Notes under the pieces: model-generated | What the model saw: the letters and a program-made list of their open reading frames with translations, nothing else | What the model was told of the DNA's origin: nothing | Database searches by the model: none | Source of the DNA: Saturnia japonica | Taxonomy: Eukaryota > Arthropoda > Insecta > Lepidoptera > Saturniidae | NCBI GenBank assembly: GCA_033032175.1 | Contig: CM065304.1 | Location: 8,928,001-8,992,000, forward strand | DNA length: 64,000 nucleotides | Direction: 5' to 3' | In this document: in pieces, positions 44,301-47,989 of the stretch | Numbering within the stretch: position 1 is the first letter of the stretch | Layout of the letters: each line of letters opens with the position of its first letter | Program-made: the position numbers and the translations under genes

Positions 44301-44981
44301 GGGTTCTTATCCTGTCTTTTTGCTCCAAATCAGTTAGTTTTCAATAGTTTTCACTATCTCATCAACCCCTGCTACATCCACCAGATTTTCTGTAAAAGAA
44401 AACAAGTTGTGTTAAAATTGCAATGTAGGTAACATTTATTAAGGTATGTTAGATAATCATAATGCATTATTATGAAGCTATTTAACGTAATATAAACTGA
44501 ATATGTGTCAAAATAGAGAAATAGTTTTGTAAAAATATAAATAATAATTACCATTTCAAATAAAGTATCAACTTCTAAGCGTCATACTAACCTAAGAAAA
44601 TCAACACCACACGTAAACAATCTTGTTTCAGTTTGAATTCAGCGTCTTTCTCCTGTTGTTTTTCTTCAAATTTAGAAATCATGCTAAACAACATCTCCCA
44701 ACAATCCACATCAACACTCCACTTTTAATAGTTTTATTCATTTTTGAGTTAGAAAAATGCTCAACAAAGTCACAACAAATCACCAACAATACGCCATCTT
44801 GTTTTGACATTTTGTCTAACATTGCCATATAAAAACTCTGCAAATAATTCGAGTGTCTACTTTCGTTTGCCAAACTGTAACATGTTCTCTGGGTTATAAT
44901 GTGAAATAATATTTTTCAGTAAATAAAAGAACACTTGACGGAAACCAGTCTTGGCCCGGACGTCAGTCTTTGGATAAGTAA
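2108..44981 (+). CDS. Fhos: FHOD-family formin (whole gene, 17 coding exons)
   Basis: Formins of the FHOD class nucleate and bundle actin filaments and act downstream of Rho-family GTPases and ROCK, especially in muscle and stress fibres. The exons join with GT..AG borders and compatible phases to 3,669 nt, about 1,222 residues, once one frameshift at about 27796 is discounted. By residue the layout is: GBD about 20-130 ([25 protein letters not shown]); armadillo/DID about 133-340 ([29 protein letters not shown]); linker about 355-690; FH1 with PPPPPP about 695; FH2 about 725-1120 ([21 protein letters not shown]); DAD-like tail about 1165-1222 ([11 protein letters not shown] then a basic stretch). 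Order and length match FHOD1/3 and insect Fhos. The gene is split by about 35 kb of mostly transposon-bearing introns. Confidence 0.92.
2336..3340. other. Intron 1, first part: AT-rich, nothing recognised
   Basis: Start of a 12.15-kb intron. No coding signal or identifiable repeat was seen in this stretch. Confidence 0.5.
3341..3541. repeat. 175-bp insertion bounded by a 13-bp direct repeat
   Basis: The direct repeat acgtcatatattt occurs at 3341-3353 and again at 3529-3541. It encloses 175 bp of markedly more GC-rich DNA. A 13-bp duplication fits target-primed insertion of a short retroelement or a fragment of one. No poly-A tail or tRNA head was recognised, so the source is unknown. Confidence 0.6.
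3597..3696. repeat. Fold-back (inverted repeat) element
   Basis: Arms 3597-3612 (gctctacacaccgaac) and 3681-3696 (gttcggtgtatagagc) are complementary at 15 of 16 bases. A second arm pair just inside (ccgtcaaca / tgtcgacgg) extends the stem after an 8-nt offset. Likely a MITE or fold-back remnant. The sequence would form a hairpin in single-stranded DNA or RNA. Confidence 0.55.
3858..3880. repeat. (TAATG)n microsatellite
   Basis: About four tandem copies of a taatg pentamer are followed by degenerate AT-rich sequence. Confidence 0.7.
4195..4680 (-). mobile_element. Jockey-type LINE, 3'-end copy 1 (5'-truncated)
   Basis: Shares ordered blocks with 19310-19880 and 31722-32210: 'gactacactattagcc', 'gtggccgaacttcggctt', 'gtcgcgatctgac', 'tgggaggaaggaacatgcgtat', 'acctatgtacct' and 'gtggtgtg'. 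A T-run at the left edge is the poly-A tail on the minus strand. The 31.7-33.4 kb copy shows this block to be the 3' UTR of a Jockey element. No ORF is retained. Confidence 0.6.
4690..6060. other. Intron 1: AT-rich, no feature recognised
   Basis: Low-complexity AT-rich intronic sequence. No coding frame or repeat could be identified. Confidence 0.4.
6065..6480 (+). mobile_element. RTE-type LINE reverse transcriptase fragment
   Basis: The frame at 6077-6334 reads through an RT palm region with [28 protein letters not shown] and then FVDN where active elements have FADD, followed by [11 protein letters not shown]. After a frame change near 6333 it continues with [17 protein letters not shown]. 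This is the lepidopteran endonuclease-reverse transcriptase (RTE-like) pattern. The catalytic Asp pair is altered and the frame is broken, so the copy is dead. Confidence 0.75.
6490..7255. other. Intron 1: AT-rich, no feature recognised
   Basis: No coding or repeat signal is visible beyond poly-A/T runs. Confidence 0.35.
7260..7430. other. GC-rich block inside intron 1
   Basis: About 170 bp with CpG-rich runs such as 'acggcgcggcgcagcttcgcagcgc' lie in otherwise AT-rich intron. No transposon hallmark was seen. It could be a conserved regulatory element, an alternative 5' exon of the formin gene, or unrecognised repeat. Evidence is compositional only. Confidence 0.3.
7703..8207 (+). repeat. 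Dispersed insect repeat, family A, full-length-like copy
   Basis: Starts actagctgtgcccgtgacgt and continues through a 'gtgaaagtcccatcaaaatc' block and 'atttcggagatta'. It ends with 'cttcaattttatttattgtatagat'. This arrangement recurs at 20492-21027 and 40598-40945, all on the + strand. No ORF. Confidence 0.75.
8230..10190. other. Intron 1: AT-rich with a degraded dispersed repeat
   Basis: No gene. At about 8985-9140 a 'caaaaatcctgccgtcgtgctcacctac' block and 'tgagccgtgcgttgatatgtcagt' resemble a dispersed lepidopteran repeat. A weaker related trace lies near 41320-41440. Confidence 0.35.
10192..10650 (+). repeat. Dispersed repeat, family B copy 1, with LINE-like tail
   Basis: Matches 14646-14905 and the reverse of 18785-18960 in blocks such as 'atggtaag.ggctaccat', 'cattagtgcgttaccgatctt' and 'tggattgaaccaagtagag'. 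The right end reads like an RTE-type C-terminus and finishes in a (gat)n tail at 10632-10644. It is either a LINE-derived SINE or the 3' end of a LINE. Confidence 0.55.
10735..11060. other. GC-rich block inside intron 1
   Basis: About 320 bp with many CpGs ('atggcgcggcgcgacacc', 'gacaaccagtggacgtgg') sit in AT-rich surroundings, 3.4 kb before exon 2. It has no transposon signature that I recognise. An internal promoter or alternative first exon of the formin gene is possible but unproven. Confidence 0.3.
11060..14090. other. Intron 1: no feature recognised
   Basis: AT-rich sequence with scattered short open frames that show no family resemblance. Nothing is supported as a gene. Confidence 0.35.
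14220..14325 (+). repeat. Dispersed repeat, family C
   Basis: The blocks 'ctcttatagcctatcattt.accaatggcataag', 'cgtgtacaaaa', 'ccgtttttgagataaatcc' and 'gacatacaaacagac'-like sequence are shared with 21985-22115 on the same strand. Confidence 0.5.
14487..14596 (+). CDS. Fhos: FHOD exon 2 (GBD)
   Basis: Preceded by 'tttgtcttag' and followed by gtaagt. Reads [20 protein letters not shown], then a stretch ending EELEGLQE, equivalent to the vertebrate FHOD segment with LDLEATLAEQRDELEGFQ. It is 110 nt long and leaves two bases for the next exon. Confidence 0.93.
14646..14905 (+). repeat. Dispersed repeat, family B copy 2
   Basis: Begins 'tagcagacaagcgtatgatcc', continues 'atggtaagcggttacgatgg' and 'cactagtgcgttgccgacct', and ends 'gggttgatccaagtagagact'. 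These blocks recur at 10192-10450 and, inverted, at 18785-18960. It starts about 50 bp into intron 2. Confidence 0.6.
14946..14974. repeat. (GTT)n microsatellite
   Basis: An imperfect run of gttgttgct/gttgtt trinucleotides. Confidence 0.75.
14980..16340. other. Intron 2: AT-rich, nothing recognised
   Basis: Short open frames on both strands lack family resemblance or shared repeats. Confidence 0.4.
16340..17480 (+). mobile_element. Tc1/mariner-like transposase fragment, interrupted
   Basis: The + strand reads [13 protein letters not shown], then [20 protein letters not shown], then [18 protein letters not shown] and [20 protein letters not shown]. These are the NxHYWS, FDGTL, FQQDGAPAH and WPARSPDLTPLDFF landmarks of insect Tc1/mariner-type transposases, and the last two carry catalytic acids. 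An in-frame TGA replaces the residues at QDG. A 653-bp insertion splits the 3' part, which resumes at about 17383 with YNVIDDLKL. Inactive. Confidence 0.7.
16722..17390. mobile_element. Insertion with 8-bp direct repeat and repeated TATAGTA motifs
   Basis: The octamer aatgccac occurs at 16722-16729 and 17383-17390, flanking 653 bp. The transposase reading is contiguous across the point if the insert is removed. Three tatagta motifs lie near the left end (16745, 16774, 16804) and four near the right (17284, 17321, 17341, 17361), all in the same orientation. Terminal inverted repeats are not convincing. An 8-bp duplication fits hAT or P-type DNA elements. Confidence 0.55.
17600..17995. repeat. 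Dispersed repeat ending in a hairpin-like tail
   Basis: Contains 'tcacttcagccgtttgtgagctacgatgcc' and 'acagacagacacagataaaaaa'. It ends with 'aaccccctctttttgtgtggggggtt', which pairs with itself. This arrangement is common in lepidopteran dispersed repeats. No coding frame. Confidence 0.45.
18785..18960 (-). repeat. Dispersed repeat, family B copy 3 (inverted)
   Basis: The reverse complement reads 'atagcaaacaagaggcctga', 'gtaagcggttatcgtta' and 'tatcactagcgcgttgtcgac'. These match the two plus-strand copies at 10.2 and 14.6 kb. Confidence 0.55.
19310..19880 (-). mobile_element. Jockey-type LINE, 3'-end copy 2 (5'-truncated)
   Basis: Co-linear with the copies at 4.2 and 31.7 kb: 'gactacactgttagcctta', 'gtggccgaacctcggctcgg', 'ggtcgcgatct', 'cctgggaggaaggagg', 'cttacagaacctatgtacc' and 'gcgggagcgaagtta'. 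It has the same orientation as the others, with a T-run at the left edge. Similarity to the 31.7-kb copy stops at the conserved 'gcgggagcgaagtta', just before the RT coding end in that copy. Confidence 0.7.
19970..20240 (+). repeat. Dispersed lepidopteran repeat with LINE-3'-end character
   Basis: Holds 'gcaaacgggcaggttgcgcacctgatgg', 'catcgccgcccac' and 'gggctcgcagatgtgttgccggcctttta', motifs I associate with a very common lepidopteran repeat. It abuts the Jockey copy on its left with no clear junction duplication. Confidence 0.55.
20407..20465 (+). CDS. Fhos: FHOD exon 3 (GBD/DID junction)
   Basis: A 59-nt exon between 'attttcag' and gtaaga. With the two carried bases it reads [20 protein letters not shown], matching the FHOD segment [17 protein letters not shown]. 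The donor lies only 26 bp from a family A repeat. Confidence 0.93.
20492..21027 (+). repeat. Dispersed insect repeat, family A, copy
   Basis: Starts actagctatgcacgcggctt and contains 'gtgaaagtcccgtcaaaattgg' and 'ccgtttcggagatt'. It ends 'cttcaattttattaattgtatagat'. It lies just inside intron 3. Confidence 0.75.
21108..21235 (-). repeat. Dispersed insect repeat, family A, partial inverted copy
   Basis: Its reverse complement contains 'aataaaagtagcttatgttt', 'gtgaaagtccaatcgcaatcgg' and 'ccgtttcggagattagccgg', the central part of family A. It lies 80 bp from the direct copy. Confidence 0.65.
21985..22115 (+). repeat. Dispersed repeat, family C copy
   Basis: Shares 'ccctatcaattgtccaatgacataag', 'cgcttttgagttaaatccgg' and 'acatacaaacagacaga' with 14220-14325. 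Confidence 0.5.
22198..22382 (+). CDS. Fhos: FHOD exon 4 (armadillo/DID)
   Basis: Reads [20 protein letters not shown], then [20 protein letters not shown] and [10 protein letters not shown]. These match the FHOD3 landmarks [22 protein letters not shown] and ILRALGQ. The acceptor is 'cttttacag' and the donor gtgagt. It is 185 nt and ends in phase 0. Confidence 0.95.
22591..23069. repeat. Inverted repeat with about 65-bp arms around a dispersed repeat
   Basis: The left arm (about 22591-22653) includes 'cttgtatgtacagtacgag' and 'gtggtcgatg'. The right arm (about 23000-23069) is its reverse complement with small indels. The central part (22735-22975) begins 'aaaaccaacttcaatgatt' and ends 'gttacagtcggttaaaaac'. 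It resembles 34258-34480 in the opposite orientation. Possibly a fold-back element or a nested insertion. Confidence 0.55.
23079..23673 (+). repeat. Dispersed repeat, family D copy 1, with (TC)n tract
   Basis: Aligned by eye with 47990-48342: 'caatgaaaaatgatggaaa', 'ttgtttctattaaaaagtt', 'ttttatggtaataaaatatgttctaaaataatg'. Its right part adds a (tc)n run at about 23610-23636 and ends 'gacgaagttgcgcgggtcagctagtta', a typical terminus of insect non-autonomous repeats. Confidence 0.6.
23925..24300 (+). mobile_element. Non-LTR retrotransposon C-terminal fragment
   Basis: Reading across several frame breaks gives [69 protein letters not shown] and RWKGVVSA. This is the C-terminal signature following RT in many insect LINEs, and it is followed by a (tatg)n tail at about 24275-24290. 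Stops and frameshifts show it is dead. Confidence 0.65.
24702..25130 (-). mobile_element. RTE-type LINE 3' end
   Basis: The minus strand reads [20 protein letters not shown], then [36 protein letters not shown] and, after a frame change, [18 protein letters not shown]. This is the tail of lepidopteran endonuclease-reverse transcriptases. The element ends in a (tta)n tail (24702-24722), as RTE elements do. It lies 50-480 bp before exon 5. Confidence 0.75.
25178..25659 (+). CDS. Fhos: FHOD exon 5 (armadillo/DID core)
   Basis: The largest exon of the N-terminal half, 482 nt. It reads [57 protein letters not shown] and [16 protein letters not shown]. These correspond to vertebrate FHOD3 [40 protein letters not shown] and KKGTDLDLVEQFNIYE. 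Flanked by 'tttttacag' and gtaagt, with two bases carried. Confidence 0.96.
26011..26111 (+). CDS. Fhos: FHOD exon 6 (linker)
   Basis: Reads [20 protein letters not shown] followed by a lysine-rich stretch. The acceptor is 'atgtttcag' and the donor gtaaca, with one base carried. The basic RRRSLS motif is a plausible basophilic-kinase site, which is inference only. The following intron is only 55-73 bp. Confidence 0.85.
26185..26583 (+). CDS. Fhos: FHOD exon 7 (variable Asn-rich linker)
   Basis: About 133 residues starting [14 protein letters not shown], including [20 protein letters not shown], an Asn-rich stretch and [21 protein letters not shown] second in-frame acceptor (tttgtag, exon start 26167) would add six residues (AFLLTT). 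The choice cannot be made without transcripts. The donor is gtttgt at 26584. Confidence 0.82.
26735..27025 (+). CDS. Fhos: FHOD exon 8 (linker)
   Basis: Acceptor 'cattcag'. Reads [60 protein letters not shown] and AKSQSK, then a gtaatt donor. It is in phase with exons 7 and 9. The composition fits the insect FHOD pre-FH1 linker. Domain function unknown. Confidence 0.85.
27026..27655. other. Intron 8: no feature recognised
   Basis: AT-rich, with no coding or repeat signal. Confidence 0.5.
27656..28159 (+). CDS. Fhos: FHOD exon 9 (FH1 and start of FH2), with a one-base frameshift
   Basis: The first part reads [40 protein letters not shown] and then S-E before meeting a TGA at 27811. From about 27797 the +2 frame continues with acidic SDDD, the FH1 prolines (PPPPPP at about 27855, MPPPPLP, PIPPPKL) and the FH2 start [11 protein letters not shown] and [10 protein letters not shown], ending VIK. 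Losing one G near 27796 makes a continuous frame across the junction. Either the base is a sequencing or assembly insertion or the allele is broken. The downstream exons remain clean, which favours the former. Confidence 0.9.
28160..28374. other. Intron 9, first part: nothing recognised
   Basis: Short intronic stretch before a SINE. Confidence 0.4.
28375..28652 (+). repeat. tRNA-derived SINE
   Basis: The A box tagcctaatgg (28386-28396) and B box gggtttgattccc (28428-28440) have Pol III spacing and tRNA-like head sequence. The body includes 'ggttcattattacg'-like and 'gctaacccttcggggatataggcg' blocks. It ends in a (tatgt)n tail at about 28629-28652. This is the usual plan of lepidopteran SINEs. 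A related body end is seen at 62338-62490. Confidence 0.85.
29022..29228 (+). CDS. Fhos: FHOD exon 10 (FH2)
   Basis: 69 codons, phase 0 both ends. Reads [40 protein letters not shown] and [20 protein letters not shown]. This is the FH2 knob/lasso region where formins have '[15 protein letters not shown]'. Confidence 0.96.
29362..29484 (+). CDS. Fhos: FHOD exon 11 (FH2)
   Basis: 41 codons between 'atatttcag' and gttagt. Reads [40 protein letters not shown]. Matches FHOD FH2 '[23 protein letters not shown]'. Confidence 0.96.
29762..30019 (+). CDS. Fhos: FHOD exon 12 (FH2 core)
   Basis: 86 codons. Includes [37 protein letters not shown] and [20 protein letters not shown]. It carries the highly conserved FH2 'N.....GF.L..L.K...VKD' signature. 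The donor is gtaagt. Confidence 0.97.
30020..30365. other. Intron 12, first part: nothing recognised
   Basis: AT-rich, preceding a mariner element. Confidence 0.4.
30370..31680 (-). mobile_element. mariner-type DNA transposon with broken transposase
   Basis: The minus strand from 31588 reads a helix-turn-helix region ([40 protein letters not shown]). Across frame breaks it continues with [44 protein letters not shown], a [13 protein letters not shown] block and finally [13 protein letters not shown]. The three catalytic Asp positions (GDE, HDDN, ADFF) can all be read, but in different frames and with stops. Terminal inverted repeats were not resolved, so the ends are approximate. Confidence 0.8.
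31722..33435 (-). mobile_element. Jockey-clade LINE, internally deleted copy
   Basis: On the minus strand, 5' to 3', the first part is an ORF1 fragment (33430 to about 32940) with three zinc knuckles ([43 protein letters not shown]). A deletion joint lies near 32925. RT palm LYADDTVLY with [16 protein letters not shown] follows at about 32905-32770. Next comes the Jockey C-terminus with [20 protein letters not shown] and FTDPDDK, ending near 32210. Last is a 500-bp 3' UTR to a poly-A (T-run at 31722-31728). It gives the identity of the two UTR-only copies elsewhere. Several stops; inactive. Confidence 0.82.
33436..33756. other. Intron 12, last part: AT-rich
   Basis: Only an A-run at about 33569-33586 is notable. 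Confidence 0.4.
33757..33974 (+). CDS. Fhos: FHOD exon 13 (FH2)
   Basis: Acceptor 'aatttcag', donor gtaata. Reads [40 protein letters not shown] and [20 protein letters not shown]. Matches the FH2 'R.SKVDF..L..NL..LE..C' block. Two bases are carried. Confidence 0.96.
34258..34480. repeat. Dispersed repeat ('accgacttcaa' type)
   Basis: Starts 'aacccaccgacttcaaaaaag' and ends 'cattgaagttggttttctttt', with partial self-complementarity. It is related in inverse orientation to 22735-22975. Confidence 0.45.
34758..34950 (+). CDS. Fhos: FHOD exon 14 (end of FH2)
   Basis: With the two carried bases it reads [40 protein letters not shown] and [20 protein letters not shown]. This is the FH2 C-terminal helix ([12 protein letters not shown]) typical of FHOD. 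Acceptor 'gttctag', donor gtgagt, phase 0. Confidence 0.96.
35060..35500. other. GC-rich intronic block of unknown origin
   Basis: Intron 14 holds about 400 bp that is far more GC-rich than its surroundings ('gcatgccgtagaatccag', 'cctccctcgccgtccgcc'). Open frames on both strands lack recognisable motifs. Probably an unrecognised repeat, but no second copy lies in the window. Confidence 0.35.
35766..35899 (+). CDS. Fhos: FHOD exon 15 (post-FH2)
   Basis: Reads [20 protein letters not shown] and [20 protein letters not shown] between 'ctaccag' and gtatgt. It is in phase with exons 14 and 16, and links FH2 to the DAD. Confidence 0.9.
36209..36649. repeat. Tandem trimer of a 160-190-bp repeat (third unit split)
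   Basis: Three successive units each read 'taataaatgtga.ag', 'tgttactcaatcacgcaaaaacggctg', 'ggattt.gatg.aa.tt.gca.acagatattctata' and 'gttatagcttaaccagtgttatc'. They start near 36209, 36399 and 36557. The third is interrupted at 36649 by the R1-type element and resumes at 38940-39030. Confidence 0.65.
36639..38950 (-). mobile_element. R1-clade LINE, 5'-truncated, with 11-bp target-site duplication
   Basis: The direct repeat gatagtctata occurs at 36639-36649 and 38940-38950. A 16-base T-run at 36652 onwards is the minus-strand poly-A tail. Coding on the minus strand in order: endonuclease C-terminal part (about 38883-38600: [40 protein letters not shown]); RT fingers (about 38060-37690: [33 protein letters not shown]); motif A ([14 protein letters not shown]). 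A deletion removes the YADD motif. The C-terminal domain follows ([40 protein letters not shown]). GC content is much higher than the flanks. Frameshifts and the missing palm make it inactive. Confidence 0.85.
38951..39030. repeat. Continuation of the split tandem repeat
   Basis: 'cctgaattaacacatagga' to 'gttatagcttgaccgctgttatc' completes the third unit begun at 36557, which confirms the insertion point. Confidence 0.65.
39255..39640 (+). mobile_element. CR1/Jockey-like LINE C-terminal fragment
   Basis: The + strand reads [20 protein letters not shown], stop, [40 protein letters not shown] and [20 protein letters not shown]. After an AT duplication it continues [20 protein letters not shown]. 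The 'WNPHY..HIDR.ER' and 'L.SL..RR...D..FL.K...G' landmarks mark the region downstream of the RT palm in arthropod LINEs. One in-frame TAA and a frame slip are present. Confidence 0.75.
39660..40440. other. Intron 15: no gene recognised
   Basis: The open frame on the minus strand at 39602-39970 shows no family resemblance. The block ending 'aggaggttttccttcaccgtcaacc' (40355-40382) resembles a common lepidopteran repeat phrase but could not be bounded. Confidence 0.35.
40448..40525 (-). repeat. tRNA-like SINE fragment
   Basis: On the minus strand 'gtggtagattggttatacc' (A-box-like) is followed by 'taagttcgagtctacc' (B-box-like). No full tRNA fold is seen. Same general type as 1198-1278. Confidence 0.35.
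40598..40945 (+). repeat. Dispersed insect repeat, family A, copy with internal deletion
   Basis: Begins actagctgtgcccgcggcct and includes 'cgcggaaccctaattctttt', 'gtgaaagtcctgtcaaaatt' and 'aaacagacagacagacagac'. It ends 'attttgtatagatta'. It is shorter than the 7.7- and 20.5-kb copies in its first third. Confidence 0.75.
41034..41149 (+). CDS. Fhos: FHOD exon 16 (DAD)
   Basis: Acceptor 'atatttcag', donor gtaagc. Reads [39 protein letters not shown]. The acidic-amphipathic [10 protein letters not shown] followed by arginines matches the FHOD diaphanous-autoregulatory domain (DEIMELLVQS plus basic tail), which binds the N-terminal DID to hold the formin inactive. Confidence 0.92.
41150..42590. 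other. Intron 16, first part: AT-rich
   Basis: No gene. A fragment at about 42015-42065 ('caggcacgcgcttgatctc', 'ggtagtaagtggtagacga') looks like the end of a dispersed repeat. Confidence 0.35.
42595..42665 (+). mobile_element. RTE-type LINE 3'-end remnant
   Basis: The reading [12 protein letters not shown] followed by a stop and an (aataat)n tail matches the extreme C-terminus and tail of lepidopteran RTE elements (SGEAFAQQW). About 70 bp long. Confidence 0.5.
42882..44390 (-). pseudogene. DDE (IS630/Tc1-mariner-like) transposase gene with an intron, decayed
   Basis: On the minus strand the upstream exon ends DKIGSITG at a gtaagt donor. A 104-bp intron (44264-44161) ends atatttacag, and the next exon reads [20 protein letters not shown], then STPGKKRPHKP-like text and the 44063-43812 frame. 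After a one-base slip near 43809 comes [20 protein letters not shown] (first catalytic Asp). The second Asp site reads VVNYASYHS instead of VVDNASYHS. The third block is [16 protein letters not shown] tandem acttactt-rich insert and more slips follow, and the tail ends at a stop at 42884-42882 with an acidic Ser/Glu/Asp-rich C-terminus. The family is common in insect genomes as multi-copy intron-bearing genes. At least three frame breaks and a lost catalytic residue indicate a pseudogene. Confidence 0.78.
44920..44981 (+). CDS. Fhos: FHOD exon 17 (C-terminus)
   Basis: Acceptor 'atttttcag'. With the carried T it reads [20 protein letters not shown] and then TAA (44979-44981). RTL in a basic context is where FHOD proteins have RRTLK near the end of the DAD. 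The stop overlaps a strong donor (aa|gtaagaaa at 44978). Splicing there to the acceptor 'gtttcag' at 45505 would read lysine and then TAA, giving the same protein end. Confidence 0.78.
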
Positions 44982-45660
44982 GAAATAATATTTATTATAA
45001 ATAATTTACTATATTAGGAACAAGAAGGAAATCATCATCAATTATTATAAATAACCAGAGAAAAAGACAAATGAAAAAAATTACGTTTTATTGTTACCAA
45101 AAACAATGTATATTACAATATATTTTGTATTTTTTAGGCGATAATCATCTCCCTTTTATTCATAATATCTGGACTTTTTTAAAGTTTACATCAAGAAGAG
45201 CCTTTTTAAGCTACATATTAACAATAAATCATAATATTCTATTAGTAGATTTTGGTCGGACCCTCGCTCCCTTTATCTTTAAAATAAAACAACTCGCACG
45301 CCACCTATTGTAAACAGGTTGTACTAATATTAAGCATAATAAATATATAATTTTCATATTAGATATAACCATAACTATTTATATAGGTATATAAAAAGAT
45401 AAATCAAAACAAAATCCAATTAAGAAACATCTAATTAACTAGAATTCAAACGTATTTTTCTAAATTCCAGTTTTTTATTGTTTTATTATTTTGTTCACGT
45501 TTCAGATAATACCAGGAAATAGAACAATGATGGAACAAATCTCATACTTACTAATACTGTAAGAAGTTCACCGAATCTCATCGCCTTTGGTTTTACAAAA
45601 CTGATGAAATAAATTTAGATCTTGCCTCCTAATTTATAGATGTGAATAAAGAATGACGGG
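44982..45660 (+). other. 3' UTR of the formin gene (probable)
   Basis: If the optional last intron (44978-45505) is used, the final exon starts at 45506. Polyadenylation signals aataaa occur at about 45608 and 45646, 60-160 nt downstream. Otherwise no coding signal. Confidence 0.4.
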
Positions 45661-46990
45661 CTGGTCCCTGAGCAGAATGATATTAATTCAAAAAATTATT
45701 AACCTTTTTGTCTTATCAGTCATTCAAAACCAAAATATAATTAATTGTTTCATCAAAAGTTATCGTATCACTGTTTTCGTAATTATTACTAATTTTATTT
45801 TCTCATTACTTTTCTACTTTATTTATGTACGCTTTCTATTTTATGTGTATTTATTTTAATATTTTAAAACAACGCTAATTCTCATTGTACATTTTATTTT
45901 AAAATTTTATTTCTTTATTATTTTTAGTGTAAAATCTTTTTCACATCTATAAACGGAGTATTAAATGAACCAAAAATAAATTATTATTATTATCAATAGT
46001 CTTAATAGGTATATATAGTAATAATGTATTAACTTTTATAAAAAAAAATATACTAATTATTTTAGTAAGTAATTTATATTAATAATTTTGTAGATCTGTC
46101 TGTAGGTACAGTTATTTTTTTATGCAAATTTTCCGATAGGCATACTATATGAACGATACTGATCACGTATAATACATGCTATTATTTTTTTTTCTATTTC
46201 CAATAATTCTTGACCGAATTTCTTGTTTGAAGTTTCTTTTTTTTTAAAGTAAATACTTTTACTGACTTATATTAAACAATTTTAAAGACTCCTTCTTGGT
46301 GGCTTTTAAATTTTATCCGGCTGCACTACTTTTTATCAAAAAGTTTGTTGCAAATTATTGCAGCCCAGTAAACACCATAATTTGAATTACATAATTGTGG
46401 CACGGCCGATGTTTTAATTGATAAATAAAATTATATTTCATAAGGATGTCATTGTTGGAGACAGCTGATATGTGTACAATGTCAAATTAAAGTGATGTGT
46501 TTACTGGGAGATTATTACCATAACCAAAATTGATTCTGCTTATTTTAAATAATTTTATTATATGTTATAATTTTAAGTACAATACATTTTTGAACCTAGT
46601 AACCAGGTAATTAATTATTATTTAATATTGAACTGATAATAAAATTTAAACAAAATAAAATTTTAATACACCATGGACTCTTTCATTTATCACATTAATT
46701 ATAACATTGCTTATACTAAATATAGGTAGTAAAAAAGTAGTACAAAGATAAAATTCCTAATAAAATGACGCTTTTAGTTTGGTAGCTGCTAAGCAAGTGA
46801 CGCAGACTTCTTTATTAAGAAAAACAAAGTAAGATATTATACAAAGAACAGTCACAGATATAGAAACATCAATGACATAGTATAATTATTAGATTATAGA
46901 TATTGTTATAATAAGTTTGTTTATTTGATGTTAATTTTATTTTAACACCCCAACTACAGAAAATAAACAAAGGTTTTCTATAAATGAAAT
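45660..46990. other. Intergenic AT-rich stretch
   Basis: Short open frames are AT-rich and uninformative. No repeat shared with the rest of the window was recognised. Confidence 0.45.
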
Positions 46991-46994
46991 CGTA

Positions 46995-47905
46995 AGTTAA
47001 TATTCCATCTGGCTAATCTTCAACACATTTATAATGCTTCATAGGACTTAAAGCTTTAGTTAACACATCAGCTGGCATAGCAGTTGTTGACAAATATTCT
47101 ATCTCTAAAATTTTATTACTAACTGCATCCTTGATAAAATGATATCTGACATCAATGTATTTACTTTTTCTATGACACACATAATTTGCCACCAACACTC
47201 ACAGGATCACTGCTGATATATGAACTTGTTATACAAAGATTTTTATAACCGTAACACTTTGGTGGTCTTCTTATTCTTTTACTGATTATCGGTGGTGGTT
47301 CTTGTGATACCTCTGCCTCTGCTTCAGACTTTTGAGATTGCTGTAATTCAGAATCCAAATCAGTCAAAGCATTAAGATAATCTTATTCTGAGGAAATATT
47401 CAGGTCTGCAGAACCCAAGACTGGTTCATCTTTAATTTCTTCATCACTGATCTTAATATCACTGTTTGGATATCTCCAACTGAAACCGTTATATTGCCAT
47501 CCAATGTGCAGTTCCCTTCTGTATTCTCGTGGATAATTACATCTCTACTAATTGTTATACATCTCTTAATAGGATCAGAAAACCTACAAGGATATGTTTC
47601 TTTGACTTAGTACCCATTTAAGATGTTTCTCTTTTGGCACATGTACCATCACTAGACTACCAAATATTCTGATAATGCTTAAATCTGGTTTTTTGTTTGA
47701 CCACATTTCATACGCAGTTTTGCTGTTTAACCCTGATGCAACTGACCTATTTCTTAAATAAACTTCGGTATTTGTCTTCTCTGATCAAAATTTCTTATCA
47801 AGTTCAGCATTGAACAATAAACAACAAGATCTTTCAACAACAGAGCCATTGATTCTTTCACTTAAACCATTTTGCTCTATAATATAGGGTCTAGAACCTA
47901 AGTTA
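46995..47905 (-). mobile_element. Ty1/copia pol fragment with RT deleted
   Basis: On the minus strand an integrase C-terminal part (about 47895-47580) reads YIIEQNGLSERINGSVVERS, KTAYEMWSNKKPDLSIIRIF and GSLVMVHVPKEKHLKW. A hinge region (47370-47200) with an acidic/Ser-rich linker then ends SKRIRRPPKCYGY. It is fused directly to the RNase H tail (47198-47013), which reads HRKSKYIDVRYHFIKDAVSN, AMPADVLTKALSPMKHYKCV. The whole RT is missing, and stops interrupt the integrase. No LTRs were found. Confidence 0.82.
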
Positions 47906-47989
47906 ATGGATTTATATTATAGTAATACTATTTCTTTGTTTGTTTGATTAGTTGAACGCTCTAATCTCAGGAACTACTTCTTCGAATAG

